A DNA stretch of 64,000 nucleotides from assembly GCA_027627225.1 (NCBI GenBank), contig CM051026.1, positions 1,839,501 to 1,903,500 of the forward strand. Direction: 5' to 3'. This document shows, piece after piece, positions 1-12,448 of this stretch. The notes below the pieces were generated by a model. That model ran no database searches, had not been told where the DNA came from, and saw only the letters and a program-made list of their open reading frames with translations. The translations under genes and the position numbers were made by a program. The stretch is from Congeria kusceri. Lineage: Eukaryota > Mollusca > Bivalvia > Myida > Dreissenidae. How positions within the stretch are numbered: the first letter of the stretch is position 1; each line of letters begins with the position of its first letter.

Positions 1-1698
1 TAGAAGTGCTTGAAGTAGCACAATGTCAGCAGAGATGATAGCTACAATGTGAGACATCCAAATATAGATGTACAATGCTGTGGTCATGGTTATTTATGAT
101 AATAAACACAGGTTGTGAGCTATAATATTTATCCGAAGTGATACCTAAATTGTGTTGTGTTCTACTGTGTTACTATTAGCATTGCAATGCATATTCGGAA
201 TGGTGAAAAGTCGGACATAGTACACGAGCATTAGAGCTCTAATAGTTATAATATGTGAACAAAATAATTAAAATAAATACAGATGTTCATTAACTATATA
301 GTTATATTGTAATATTAGAAGTGGAATTTTGAAATATTTTATGGTCATTCTAGAATAACTTAAATGCAAATACTGAAAGATTTGCAATTACTTATAAGTC
401 TGTTAATGAGAAAATTGGCGTATGTTTCTCGAATAAGTCATACTGAAGTGGACAATTAACACATACAAGTATAAATATAGTAATACACAACGTATTTAGT
501 GACTGTTGTTAAAGAATCCCGACTTGATGTGGCCGAATGTGTGTACCAAATTATTAAAAACATGACACCTGTTAAGAATTATTTACTTGTCGTAATGACC
601 AATCTTTAATTAATCAGTCACATCAGTATAAAAATTGCAATTGAGTAATACTCTATGTATGAGAAAAGACACAAATAATTACTTGAGCAGGTGAGAAACA
701 GGAGATTAAAGGTACCTGATGAAGAAGTATTTAATTGTATTTAATGCAATATACTATACAATATATTCATTGCATTTAAACATTATACAATGCTTATTCC
801 AAACATAACACATGTAAATGGAGAAAGTACATAAAACATTTTCTGGAGCAGCAATATTCACAAACAGATCATCCTTGGTTAAACAAATAAATAAATATAA
901 TTATTAGTTAGATAACAAATTAAAACTACAAAGTAATCTTCTCATTTGACTCTGATCAATAATAGACACAAATAAACAAAATATTAATATTCATATAATG
1001 CATATATGTATATGCAAGTCAATCTCTAAGAATAAATATATTTTGCCAGATTGTATATTTATTTTTTGGATTGGGTGTATAGGTAATTGGTCACTTTCCT
1101 CAAGATTTTGGAACTTAAACATCGATGGCCAGTGACACTAGAATGGTTTTGGAAATGTTTTCCTCATTTCTCTATATTTACAACATAGTAATAACAAATG
1201 ATATTCCGATTTTACGATATTCATTGTACACGAGACATAGCATGAACGGAGTTTATTTCTGGGAAAACATGGACCCCACGCATGAACGATATTTTTCGGC
1301 TTAATGTAATGGTCTGTGCTATAAACTAAACCAATCAATAGACAAGAAACTTTATTCAAGTATCGTTGTCGACAAATTAGCAATATAAAACTCTTAAACA
1401 TTAAATAGCATGAGCATGCTTTGGAAAGAAATGCACTAGTACAGCTTGCCGTATATGAATAGATTACCTACTCGACGCATTATTTACCTTCTATGCATTA
1501 TTTTCTGTGCCGCTCTCTTTACACTTATTTTTTCTTGGATAATCCTTATTTAAAAATCCGGTAGTCATTGAAGAGCGAACATAGTTATTTTTAAGGTTTG
1601 AAAAGAAACATAAAGTTATATAAGGTAGCCAATAAGTTCTTAAATGGTATAGTATGATTTAGTATGAGTGTAATGTGTGCCGTACCGATTTAGTATTA
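1..1698. other. non-coding AT-rich stretch
   Basis: No coding exon is recognisable on either strand. The open frames here are short and of ordinary AT-rich composition. At 1081-1103 there is a fragment reading AGGTAATTGGTCACTTTCCT, which recurs at 3204-3226 and marks a broken copy of the dispersed repeat described at 1699 and 3091. Confidence 0.6.
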
Positions 1699-2034
1699 GT
1701 TTAAATCCCCAAAGCATTGCATTGACCGTTAAAGAGCGGTGACCCCAGTTGTATTATTTGTTGTGTGTCATGATTTTTTTGTATCGTGCCGTGTTGTTTT
1801 GGCAATTGGTCAGTTGCCGTAAATAAAGGACCTCGTGCCGTGTTGTTTTGGCAATTGGTCAGTTGCCGTAAATAAAGGACCTCGTGCCGTGTTGTTTTGG
1901 CAATTGGTCAGTTGCCGTAAATAAAGGACCTCGTGCCGTGTTGTTTTGGCAATTGGTCAGTTGCCGTAAATAAAGGACCTCGTGCCGTGTTGTTTTGGCA
2001 ATTGGTCAGTTGCCGTAAATAAAGGACCTCGTGC
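1699..2034 (+). repeat. dispersed repeat copy ending in a 49-bp tandem array
   Basis: The first part (1699-1784) matches the element at 3091-3236: both contain CATTGCATTGACCGTT followed by a GCGGTG block, or a close variant. Its end is expanded into five near-perfect 49-bp units at 1785-1833, 1834-1882, 1883-1931, 1932-1980 and 1981-2029, plus five bases of a sixth. Each unit carries GCAATTGGTCAGTTGCCG and TAAATAAAGGACC. That matches the AATTGGTCACTTTCCTC...TAAAGTACC tail of the other copy, so the array grew by amplification of the repeat's own 3' end. There are no unique spacers, so it is not a CRISPR array. Confidence 0.85.
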
Positions 2035-3090
2035 TTCTGTCCTGCTGACGCAGCTGGAGTTTCACTTTGTTTATAAATGCGATCTAGAAAAGTAAATTAG
2101 AGGTGGAAATCCACAAGTTACACATAGGACCATGTTACCATGTTACCATTGATGCCGAATATCTTTTTTTTCATTATTTCTTGTTCAATATGTTATTGTT
2201 TTCTTCGCAACATTATATTTATTTATCAATGTATAGGTCCAGAACAAATGGCGCTGCACTCACTATGACATTCAACACAGTAATGTTTGATATCTTTTGA
2301 AATTCAATGTCATATTGACATAATCAATGACAAATTAAAAGACAATATTATACTTTCAAGCATTTAACAGATAAAAACGCTTGAGTAACCAAATTATCAT
2401 AATACGTCATTTAACTAGTCTGGCTCTTCCATTCTATACACACAGAATAACGTAACTCTTCAAACCTCTGTACTTAACCGTATTATTTCGCCCGAGAGGC
2501 GAAATCTGCTTACGCATGAAATAATCCCGCGTATGAAAATTGTTTTAAGAAATGACTTTATTGATACCTTTAATCAGTCCAATATTAACTTAATACTGAT
2601 AGTAGAATATATGTATGTAAAATAAAATTCCAGTAGTAAGCGTTTAACGCTGTTTAGCGAGTTTATTATAAAAAGCTACTTTCACTACCGTGTTGGGGGA
2701 ACATTTAAGGTTAGATACCAGTAAACCCAATTCCCATATGGTCCCATTATAAAACGGCGAACTTTCAGATTTCAGATTAGATTGGTATCAATTAAATGAA
2801 GAATCTTCGCTCTTCCACAAAATGCAAAAAAAGATATGACGTGTTACTTCTTGTCAACAAGAAGGGATTAGCTGATCATTGTATTAACTTTATTTCATCG
2901 TGCCTCAGAAAGTTGCAATTATGTTGCTCTGGTGAACATTAAATCATTGAGTAATAAAATTGTAATTCAATTGAATTAATATTATCTTTTATTACTATTT
3001 AATTTGAATTGCAATGCTATGAGGTTAAAGTTTATTTACAAGTGCGCTTTTTGTGATTAATTCTGGGCTAATTGTGGGGTTTGGCATGCC
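2035..3090. other. non-coding stretch
   Basis: No exon, RNA gene or clear repeat was recognised. The region is AT-rich with many stops in all frames. Confidence 0.5.
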
Positions 3091-3236
3091 TTTAAACCGT
3101 TTAAACCCCCAAATGCTTTGCATTGACCGTTCCAAGGCGGTGGCCTCAGTTTTAATTATTTTTATGTTTTGTGTTGTGTTGTATGTATTGTCCTGTATTG
3201 AATAGGTAATTGGTCACTTTCCTCAATTAAAGTACC
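3091..3236 (+). repeat. dispersed repeat (SINE-like or MITE-like), single copy
   Basis: This is the second copy of the element at 1699. It contains TTTAAACCCCCAAATGC, TTGCATTGACCGTTCC and an AAGGCGGTGG block, and ends in AGGTAATTGGTCACTTTCCT and TAAAGTACC. Here the tail is not amplified. No internal tRNA promoter was recognised, so the class is uncertain. Confidence 0.55.
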
Positions 3237-4228
3237 AGCGGATAGTAATAAGGGTTCTATCGTGATGAAGTCTCTGGACTTTAATTATTCCTATATTTCT
3301 AAGAAAATGCATCATACCTGAATGCAGACACCGGTAGGAAAATGGGTTTCGGCAGTGATATTTTGACAAAAGTCCATGTCACAGTAAAAACACCCGAAAA
3401 GCTCATCTTCAAAGTTAGCCACCAAAGAGATACCAACAAATGTTCCAAACACACATACGATATTAAAAATAACCACACAAGGCATGTTGGACATTGCTTA
3501 ATACTTTTTATACCAGGAACCTTATAAGAACATGCTCGTAACAAAGTAGAACTTGGTCGACTGTTTTGCTCAAAGGAGCTTGTCTAGTAACAAACACGTT
3601 TTAAAATTATGCTTCATAATACACGTATAATCAATGTATGTGATGTATTATATAACATAAATGCGATTAATCTAGTATTATATAACATGTACGTACGTTA
3701 TTTGGTGAATTCTACAATTAAACAGCGAGCGATCGAATAGTAGAATGATCGAGGAACATGATGCTCCGAGTATAATAACTCAGTATTATATACACTTTAA
3801 TGCGTTCAATTCATTATAACGCATATGTGTAAGAAGGAATTAAGTTAACAAACACTCTTTAATAAATGACACACATGCTTTATAATATTGATTCAATATT
3901 ATCAAAGGAGAGTAAAATGGGACGCTTTGTTTAATATACGACTTACATAATTTATAGGACCGAAATAAATATGGTACAATGTCAGGTGTATCGTTATGAA
4001 GCGAAAATGGTGCCACACATTGCCCGATCAATTCAGTAAAAATGCGGCAACTGTCATCTTTCTGACATTATATTATTTTCGAGTATTTTATGACCTTATT
4101 TGGTCTTCCCATTTTAGCCGAGGCAGCCGCCACGGCGTGCTCGGCGTGGCTACACTGCTGCTAAGAAATACGATATAATATATTCAACTCGCAATCAAAT
4201 ATCTGTTCTCTTGTGTTCTGTTTCTCAG
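3237..4228. other. non-coding stretch upstream of the HEPN-like exon
   Basis: No convincing coding exon was found, although the amino-terminal part of the HEPN-like domain encoded at 4229 would be expected in this direction. If present it lies further upstream or has decayed. Overlapping short frames at 3299-3544 on both strands look like chance. Confidence 0.4.
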
Positions 4229-5274
4229 GCACGTGACATCATTAGATCGGTCTGTCGCTCTTCTCAGTTCGAAGTCACAGACATAGACCTCCAGGACTAC
4301 TTCACGACACTGATCGACCTGTTGAGCGATTCGAAGTTTCTAGCGCACAACGGCAGTGCGCAGGAAGCTGTGAGGAAATTAAGAGATGTAAATGTATACT
4401 GAGCTTAAACTGATATGATGTGTTGTGTTAATGTACATAACATTTTAACACATTTATTATTATGCAGAAAACGTTATTGCTTTGATTAAATACGTACAGT
4501 TTTGCTATATCTTTACAGATCAAACATGACATAATAGATACTACCGTACATGAAATAAATCGTGTACTTGGCCGACTGTCGGAAGAAAATCGATGAACTG
4601 GTTGACAAAATGTCTATGAAACTTTGACAATTCTAAGAAAATTGCTGAAAATAACAAGAACATCGCTGAAAATTCGAAGAAAATTGCTGACAATTCTAAG
4701 AAAACCGTTGAAATTCTATGAAAATTTCTGAAAATTCTAAGAATATCGCTGAAATTTCTATGAACACCGCTGAAAGAGCGCGCTTGATCGAACGGAAGAT
4801 TGCGAACAACCCTAAAATGATGGACATAAACCACAAACACGATTTACAAGGTATGAACCTAATTAAAATTTCAACTTTACTGCGTATTGAAATAGTTTTA
4901 GTGTTGTTGGCATGTATGCTTGTCTGAAGATTTATTTACATTTTGAACCTAAGTCACATTTTGCATTTTGACATTTCACTTGAACAAATTCCTATTTAAT
5001 TAATTCCATAAAATAAATAAACTTAAAAATATGTTCTAACTATTATGGACCAAATGGTGTCTTTGTGTAATATTTTACCCGTATATTAACTCTCAGCCGG
5101 TGAATCACATTGTGCAAGCCTTGAAATAGCTCGGTTCCAATTTTATTACAATAACCTCACCTAGAGTAGCTCAATATTCTTCACATTGCAGCTGAGAATT
5201 ATGTCCAACTTGTTACAGGCTATGAGGCATTTCCAAACTATGCGTCTGATGATATATTCGATGCTTTAAAATAA
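4229..5274 (+). pseudogene. 3' end of a HEPN (DZIP3-like) and coiled-coil gene, frame-broken
   Basis: Three exons with proper borders can be read. Exon 4229-4387 follows TTTCTCAG, ends before GTAAAT and starts and ends in phase 0. It encodes 53 residues resembling the C-terminal half of the DZIP3-type HEPN domain (ARDII, FEVTDIDLQDY, LIDLLSDSKFL, EAVRKLRD). Exon 4519-4850 follows TTTACAG and ends before GTATGA. It encodes a coiled coil of 21-bp, seven-residue repeats (DNSKKIA, ENNKNIA, ENSKKIA). Exon 5192-5274 follows CATTGCAG and is in phase with exon 2. It encodes 27 residues ending DDIFDALK and a TAA stop. Exon 2 is broken: TGA near 4594, a shift before 4626, and a heptad one base short at 4710-4729. 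The HEPN motif RNxxxH expected after ARDI reads IRSVCR here, so its usual catalytic residues are missing. In the family, HEPN domains are RNase-like or protein-interaction modules. The upstream part of the gene is not visible. Confidence 0.55.
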
Positions 5275-6083
5275 AACAGTTTGAAAGAATGATTGAAACT
5301 TTAAACATAAACAATGCAAAGTTTTAATTAGCCTGTTTGAACACAACACTTGTTTGTACTTATTGAATTCTTAGTCAGTGTGTCTTATTTTAACTTGTCA
5401 TATCTGGTCAATTATGCCTCTGACGTTACGGGTTACTGCTGAATATTTGTTTTCTGTAGAACATTATAGAATTGCATGTTGGTGTAACAATTCAATCAAG
5501 AAGGTGAACTACAACGGCTGTCAGCAGTGGTTATTGTTGTAGTATTGTAACTTGATATCCCTGCATGCATGAGTTACATCCGCGTAGCATTTCTGCCTGG
5601 CATTCGGCGACAAGCCTCTGTAACATAAAGACGCTAAACCTCTGCATTGTATACTATTTACTGGTTTGTGGTGACATTGGCTGGATATCAGTAGACCTGT
5701 AGGAGATGGCTTTCATATGCCCGATGTAGGAACTGGTTTTGATTCCATATAAAATTATATTGGCACTTTGTCGATGCCACAAAGCCCCTTGCAGGTGACA
5801 TTTGGCCGGAGAGTCCCCGCCGAAAGTGCCAAAATATACGCCGACAACTAGGTTTAAAACCTAAGAGTTAATTGTGAAGGTGGTATTGTAACAGTGACAT
5901 TAAACAAGTCCAAATTCTAGACATTAGCCGGCGAGTGAAGGTTTGATACAAATCTGGCTACATGTCCTCATTAAAAGGAACTTGCTATCTTCAGTATGGA
6001 ACCCAGCTAGCGAAAGGTCGAATGCCAGGAATTTGGCTAACTCATATTTGGTTGTTGTCTGCCCGGCACTCTTTAGGTAATTT
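5275..6083. other. non-coding stretch with a hairpin at 5760-5832
   Basis: No exon was recognised. TTGGCACTTT at 5760-5769 is perfectly complementary to AAAGTGCCAA at 5823-5832. The pair encloses 53 bases, the shape of a small inverted-repeat element or hairpin. Confidence 0.45.
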
Positions 6084-6879
6084 ACATGGTGCTAAAGTCG
6101 ATTCATACTGGCATCAGCTTGTGCCTGTCGATAACCGGGCAAACAACGGCCACAGTCCACGTGGTACCAGCCCGTCTCTTGGCATGTTTATCTCTATATT
6201 TACTTGAATGAAGTTTTAATCTGGGTGAAGTAACGCTTGTTTGATGTATGTGGGACAGAGAGATAGCTGATGGCATTGAGATGCCCGACAAACTTACAGA
6301 TTTACCTCGTTCTAATTTGAAATTGGTACCTTCCTGATGTCAAAAAAAAACTTGAATGGTCATTTCCTAAAGTGCCTAATATAACAGAAACATTAAAGGA
6401 GAAAATCTAATCAGCGAACAATTACACTACAGTTAGCGACCGGTGTCGCTTAGCTCTTTTGTAAAAACAATTACTGACGATCAAGTCCTATGGTCGTTAT
6501 TTGATCAATATCAGTCTACGATGCAACATATTAATAGACATTTCATTACGTATGGTTTCTTTAAATCCACGCACTCTTCGGTTTCCTCATCCACAGATTT
6601 CCCTTATCTAACACCCATTCTATTTCGCATTCACATTCGACATTTACACATTTCCCAAAACACTCAAAAATATTAGATTCGATATTTGCATGTGTCTCAC
6701 ACTGTACGTATCCCTTATAAGTTCACAAAATTCCTCATTTCTCCTGGAGTTATATCTCGCATGCACGTTGCACATGAACAGTTCGAACAGTAGGAACAAT
6801 TGTACCGTCATAACACACCTGACACTGCTGACTGACACAATCATATAGAAATAAGACATGTTCACTTCGAAGTCGTGCA

Positions 6880-7050
6880 TTCCAATAGTAATATCACATG
6901 GACACTTCTTACTCGTACATTCTAGTTGTATTAAAATATGCACACTTCTTACTCGTATATTTGTATTGTAATAACACATGGACGATTTTTACTCATATAT
7001 GTGCATTTCTAGTGTAACGACCCACATATACCATATGCATTCCCGTTGTA
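6880..7050 (+). repeat. degenerate about 42-bp minisatellite in copy A
   Basis: Imperfect units built on ACTTCTTACTCGTACATTC and GTAATAACACATGGAC recur at roughly 40-48 base spacing. The same minisatellite lies in copy B at about 9290-9530 and again at 10055-10220, where extra units and unrelated sequence make copy B longer. Confidence 0.6.
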
Positions 7051-8047
7051 ATAATACCTGTCAAATTCCGATTAATTCCGAGGCAATTAAATTCAATGCA
7101 TTCTGCTCGTTAATTACTTATTCTTCATTTTGTCATATACTTTGAAATTACACTATTCCTTTAAGCAGATTCATTCACAATTACATCTGTATTGAGGCAC
7201 GCGAATTGGACTTTTGCATATTCCTGTGTAACCGACACAATGTTCAAATTTCTCCTCCCTGTGCGTTTTAATATCGAAGAGAGGGAAAATTCAGCATAAA
7301 TGTTAACAAATCTCTACGGAAGTTTCGTCCGTGATTGTTCAATCCTATTTAACATATATTTTTTAGGGCAAATGCAAGTAAATTCTGGAGGATTGTGCGT
7401 CTCCTTTATCGGTTTCAATTCTTCTGTAGTTGACTTTCGTCAAAAACCTTTCTTTCTGGATAGTAAACATATATGGTATTAAATTAAAATATACGATTTG
7501 AAACCTTTTTAACAAAAGAAAAACACTCTAAAGCAATATGAGCTAGTAATCATTTTGTCACGATGTTTTCAATTGGATCTTTTACTATGTCTATAGGTAG
7601 GAAAAGGTAGCCCCAAACATTGTTATATGGATCATGTCATTCTTGCAAAATACGTAATGCATAAAAGAGCAAGCGCATATTGGATTCAACTAGTACTCAC
7701 TTTCACTTTTCACTTTTCACTTTCACTTTCACGTTTCACTTTTGTATTGATTAATTCAATATATATGTATGCGTTACAGTATACACACTATAAATATTTT
7801 TACCACAAACTAATAGCTTTCATTAACAGATGGAACGATAAAATGAATGTAACAAACAGTTTTCATCACGTCGTTAATGTGATGCTATGTACTGTGTTGC
7901 TGTTATAATAAACACAAGAGAGACATGTGTGGTACATTTGATTGTTCACTTTTTGTGCTTAGTACTACGAGTTTTATTACATGTATATGTACATCTTTTC
8001 ATATTCTTGCAGTGACAAATTTTGAATTATTTTCATTTTCGTTTCAG

Positions 8048-8497
8048 AAGTAGTAATGGTATTGGAAGAAGTAACGGTAAGAATCACAAACAGATGAGCG
8101 ATTGATTTACATATTGCTTGCCATAAACGAAAACAATATGTCTAATATGATTTTCCTCTCTAGTAACTAAAATTTTCACATTTCTGAATGGATTAAATCG
8201 GTATTGAAAACCTGTCCATATATCTTCTGATAGGACGCTTTCAATGTGTTTCAAGTCCTTTCAATTTACATGTTTACTGTTTAATTCCAGTTTCGCAGAT
8301 GTATTGTGACTTTTGTGTCGTAGTTACTTTGGACACATTTAGACATCATGCAACTCTCTGAACGTAAAGCTAAATTTCGAACTGAAACTGAACGAGTTAT
8401 TTCACATTACACGTGGCTTACCCTATAATACGTTAGTCCAATCTTAACAAACTTCAGTGTCTAATTCCAGGAAATGCTGAACAGAATATGTGACACA
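8048..8497 (+). pseudogene. duplicated first exon plus truncated second exon (copy A)
   Basis: An AG at 8046-8047 is followed by a short exon holding ATGGTATTGGAAGAAGTAACG (8056-8076), then the donor GTAAGA. The partner acceptor CTAATTCCAG leads into 8471-8497, which matches only the first bases of the complete exon at 11622. The exon is then cut off by the tandem duplication junction. The first seven codons read MVLEEVT, against MVLEELP in copy B. If transcribed, this copy could act as an alternative first exon for the downstream gene, because its donor is intact. That is inference. Confidence 0.35.
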
Positions 8498-8499
8498 GC

Positions 8500-11400
8500 A
8501 CATGGTGCTAAAGTCGATTCATACAGGCATCAGCCTGTGTCTGTCGGTAACCGGGCAAACAACGGCCACAGTCCACGTGGTACCAGCCCGTTTCCAGGCA
8601 TGTTTATTTTTATATTTACTTTAACACAGTTTTAATCTGGGTGAAGTAACGCTTGTTTGATATATGTGGGACAGAGAGGTAGCTGATGGCATTGAGAGGC
8701 CCGACAAATTTACATATTTACCTCGGACTAATTTGAAATTGGTACCTTCCTGATGTCAAACAAAATACTTGAATGGTCATTTCCGAAAGTGCCTAATATA
8801 ACAGAAACATTAACGGAGAAAATATAATCAGCGAAAAATTACACTACAGTTAGCGACCGGTGTCACTTAGCTCTTTTGTAAAAACAATTACTGACGATCA
8901 AGTCCGATGGTCGTTATTTGATCAATGTCCGTCTACGATGCAACCTATTAATAGACACATTTTATTATGTATGGTTTCTTTAAATCCACGCACTCTTCGT
9001 TTTCATCATCCACACATTTCCCGTATCTAACACCCGTTATATTTCGCATTCACATTCCACATTCACACATTTCCGAAAACACTCAAGAATATTGTATTCG
9101 ATATTTGCATGTGTCTCACAATGTACATACCGCTTATAAGTTCACACCATTCCTCATTTCTCCTGAAGTTATATCTAGCATGCACGTCGCACATGAACAA
9201 TTCGTACAGTAGGAATGATTCTATTGTAATAACACACCTGACACTGCTGACTGGAACAATCATATAGAAATAAGACTGTTTACTTCGAAATCGTGCATTC
9301 CAATAGTAATATCACATGGACACTTCTTACTCGTACATTCTAGTTGTATTAAAATGAGGACACTTCTTACTCATACATTTCTATTGTAATAACACATGGA
9401 CAATTTTTACTCATACATGTGGCATTTCAAGTGTAACGACCCACAGATACTTTTAACTCGTGCATTCTAATTGTGATATCACATAGACACTTCTAACTCG
9501 TACATCCCTGTTGTAGTACAATATAATCTGTAATTGCGAAAGGGGCATTTAAATTTGCACACTTTGTGAATTTGTTAATTATACATTTTGTATTTTGTCT
9601 TTTGAACACGCATTCACACTTGTTCACACTTAAATTCAAACAAACGAAGGGGATGTGTTGGTTAACGTATCAAAATGTGTGAAAAACAACTATATATAGC
9701 ACAATTAAAGTGTAAGTCTTTGTTTAAAAAGCTACTAGAATTATCAAAAGTTTAACAAATGTATTATACTCGACAATTATGCAGTCGCTAATCAATTTTC
9801 TTGGTATGATAACATTAAAACTAATGTCTCACCAACAAGTTCAGTATGTTTGACTCGCTTTATTATAGTCGATTATAGTGTTAAACCAATCAAGATCTCC
9901 ACTGAAAACTCTTGCTTTGATAACATACATGAATGACATCTTGCATCAAAGAATGTCGCAAAGAGACGATTTTAATTTTCGCACTTTCATCGTGACCACA
10001 AATCAATCAATTCTGTTTTGGCTGCGACAATTACTGGCTATACGGTATAACATTGATACTTTTAACACGTACATTCCTATTGTTATAACAGATGGACACT
10101 TCTAACTCGTAAATTTTGATTGCAATAACACATGGACACGTCTAATAGCTACATGCCTATTGTAATTACAAATGGACAAAAAAATTTAATTCGTGCATTC
10201 CTGTTGAAATAATACTTGTCAAATTCCGATTAATACCGAGGCAATTAAATTCAATGCATTCTGCTCGTTAATTACTAATTCTTCATTGTGTCATATACTT
10301 TGAAATTACACTATTCCTTTAAGCAGATTCAGTCACAATTACATCTGTATTGAGGCACGCAAATTGGACTTTTGCATATTCCTGTGTAACCGACACAATG
10401 TTCAAATTTGTCCTACCTGTGTGTTTTAATATCGAAGAGAGGGAAAATTCAGCGTAAATGTACACAAATCTCTACGGATGTTTCGTCCGAGATTTTTGAA
10501 TCCTATTTAACATATATTTATTAGGGCATATGCAAGAAAATTCTGGAGGATTTTGCGTCTCCTTTACCTGTTTCAATTCTTCTGTAGTTGTCTTTCGACA
10601 AAAACCTTTCTTTCTGGATCGTAAACATATATGGTATTAAATTAAAAGATACGATTTGAAACCTTTTTAACAATATAAAAACACACTAAAGCAAATGAGC
10701 TAGTAATCATTTTGTCGCGATGTTTTCAATTGGTTCTTTTACTATGTCTATAGGTAAGAAAAGGTAACCCCAAAATGTGTTATATGGATCATGTCATTCT
10801 TGCAAAATACGTAATTCATAAAAGAGCAAGCGCATATTCGATAAAACAAGTACAACATTATGGGAAAGGTTCTCTTTCAGCAGCCCTTATTAATTATTTC
10901 CGAGCATGTGCGGGTCGTATTGGTGGTTACGTTTAAACGTTTCACTTTTGTATTTATTAATTCAATATATATGTAAGCGTTATAGTATGCACACTATACA
11001 TATTTTTACCACAAACAAATAGCTGTCATTAACAGATGGAACGATAAAATGAATGTAACAAAAACAGTTTTCATCACGTCGTTAATGTGGTGCTATGTAC
11101 ATTTTGTGATTAGTACTACGAGTTTTATTGCATGTATCTTTATATCTTTTCATATTTTTACAGTGACAACTTTTCAATTATTTTCATTTTCGTTTCAGAA
11201 CTATTAATGGTATTGGAAGAATTACCGGTAAGAATCACACACAGATGAGCGATTGATTTACATATTGCTTGCCGTAAACGCAAACAAGATGTATAATATG
11301 ATTTTCCTCTCTAGTAACTAAAATGTTCACATTTCTTAATGGATTAAATCGGTATTGAAAACATGTCCATATATCTTCTGACAGGACTTTTTCAATGTGT

Positions 11401-11648
11401 TTCAAGTCCTTTCACTTTACATTTACATTGTTTAATTCCAGTTTCGCAGGTGTATTGTGATTATTGTGTCGTAGATACTTTGGACACATTTCGACATCAT
11501 GCCACTCTCTGAACGTAAAGCTAAATTTCGAACTGAAACTGAACGAGTTATTTCATATCACACGTGGCTTACCCTATAATACGTTAGTCCAATCTTAACA
11601 AACTTCAGTGTCTAATTCTAGGGACAGATGAAAGAAATACGTGACAAA
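8500..11648 (+). repeat. segmental tandem duplication, copy B
   Basis: This is the direct repeat of 6084-8499, about 730 bases longer. The extra sequence lies mainly at about 9447-10196, between the minisatellite units, and has no gene in it. The 7700 CACTTT run is replaced at 10850-10945 by different sequence. Divergence by scattered substitutions and small indels shows the duplication is not recent. Copy B is the one that continues into the complete exon at 11622-11852. Confidence 0.85.
11199..11227 (+). CDS. candidate first coding exon, MVLEELP (peptidase gene)
   Basis: A 29-base exon lies between TTTCAG and the strong donor GTAAGA. It contains an ATG at 11207 followed by six codons (MVLEELP) and ends in phase 0, which suits the next exon at 11622. 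The duplicate in copy A keeps the ATG and donor although neighbouring bases have changed. It is too short for coding statistics. Its support is the conserved splice donor, the phase agreement and conservation of the ATG. It could instead be part of an untranslated leader. Confidence 0.33.
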
Positions 11649-11852
11649 ATCAATGACAGAATAAGGACGTTGATACAGGATGTCCACCCGACGTTGAAAC
11701 CACAATCGCAAGAAGAAAGAACGAAACATTGGAACGAAATGAAGGTGCTATATGTTGCCACTTATTCGTTCATTGCTACTAGTAAACCTGGACCATACAA
11801 CTACATATACAAGCTATGCAACGATAGTTTTAAAGTCCTAAATCTACAGAAT
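11622..11852 (+). CDS. helical N-terminal exon of the peptidase gene family
   Basis: This exon follows CTAATTCTAG and is open in phase 0. It encodes 77 residues when the GT at 11853 is used, or 79 with the GT at 11859. The start GQMKEIRDKINDRIRTLI looks helical, possibly coiled. The middle is charged and rich in Glu, Lys and Gln. The second half (LYVATYSFIATSKPG, YNYIYKLCNDSFKVL) looks like two more amphipathic helices. I do not recognise the family. An adaptor or effector-associated helical domain is a guess. It lies 228 bases upstream of linker exon 12081, and its phase also fits the homologous linker at 17025. The same exon is present but cut short in copy A. Confidence 0.45.
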
Positions 11853-12080
11853 GTAGAAGTATCTATTTCTTTCAACGGCAATAATAAACATCATTGTATT
11901 CAATTAGTACGACCTTTTGTTATAGTTTTAATCCTGATTTGAAACTAAACAAATGGATGATTTCGAATTTTTAAAAACATTACACTAAACGTTACACTTT
12001 CTAAAATATATTGAAACAAATTAAACACTAGCATAGTTTCGCAGTGTGTATATTTATGCATATTGCGCATATATTGACAG

Positions 12081-12177
12081 CCTGTAAAAGACCCGATGTC
12101 ACTGAATGAACATCACGGTGCAATTAGCAAACCTATTCAGCACTGGAAAGTAGACCCGTCCATATCTCCAGAAGATG
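12081..12177 (+). CDS. linker exon of cassette 1
   Basis: An exon of 97 bases lies between ATTGACAG and GTTAGT. It is open from phase 0 to phase 1 and begins PVKDPMSLNEHHGAISK. The exon at 17025-17118 has the same phases, the same PVK start and almost the same length (94 bases), which supports both as real paralogous exons. This one belongs to the decayed first cassette, so it may no longer be used. The encoded stretch looks like a flexible linker with no recognised motif. Confidence 0.42.
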
Positions 12178-12448
12178 GTTAGTGAACTGTTGACAGTTAG
12201 ATGCATTTTATTTCGTTCTTATATTTATAAAACTGCGAAACTGCATTTTGCTGGTGAATTTCTGACCTAGATAATGCTATAATATTTTTGAACCATGCTT
12301 TTCTTGATAAAGATTTTTTTTTAAACCATATTGACCTAAGATAACATTTTTCTATGTCAAAGAATGAATTAGATATAAAATAGGTTCGGACACAACCATA
12401 ACCATTAATAAGTGTATGGTTATTAAAGTGGGCTTGGTTCAAAAACAG

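Larger units (their letters stand above)
6084..8499 (+). repeat. segmental tandem duplication, copy A
   Basis: This block starts at ACATGGTGCTAAAGTCG and is repeated directly next to itself from 8500. Matching landmarks, in the same order, are AACCGGGCAAACAACGGCC (6137 and 8550), the block with ACAATTACTGACGATCAAG, the block with CGATTAATTCCGAGG or CGATTAATACCGAGG (7060 and 10210), and the first-exon candidate ATGGTATTGGAAGAA (8056 and 11207). Copy A ends about 27 bases into the exon that is complete at 11622-11852, so the duplication breakpoint cut that exon. It also contains a run of TTTCACTTTTCACTTTCAC near 7700 that copy B lacks. Confidence 0.85.

Noticed and set aside
1785..2034. CRISPR-like regular repeats
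   Set aside because: Units are contiguous 49-mers without unique spacers, and the genome is eukaryotic.
5962..6291. Overlapping frames with Trp- and Gly-rich sequence on both strands
   Set aside because: The sequence overlaps the start of the duplicated non-coding block, and its second copy at 8500 does not preserve the frame.
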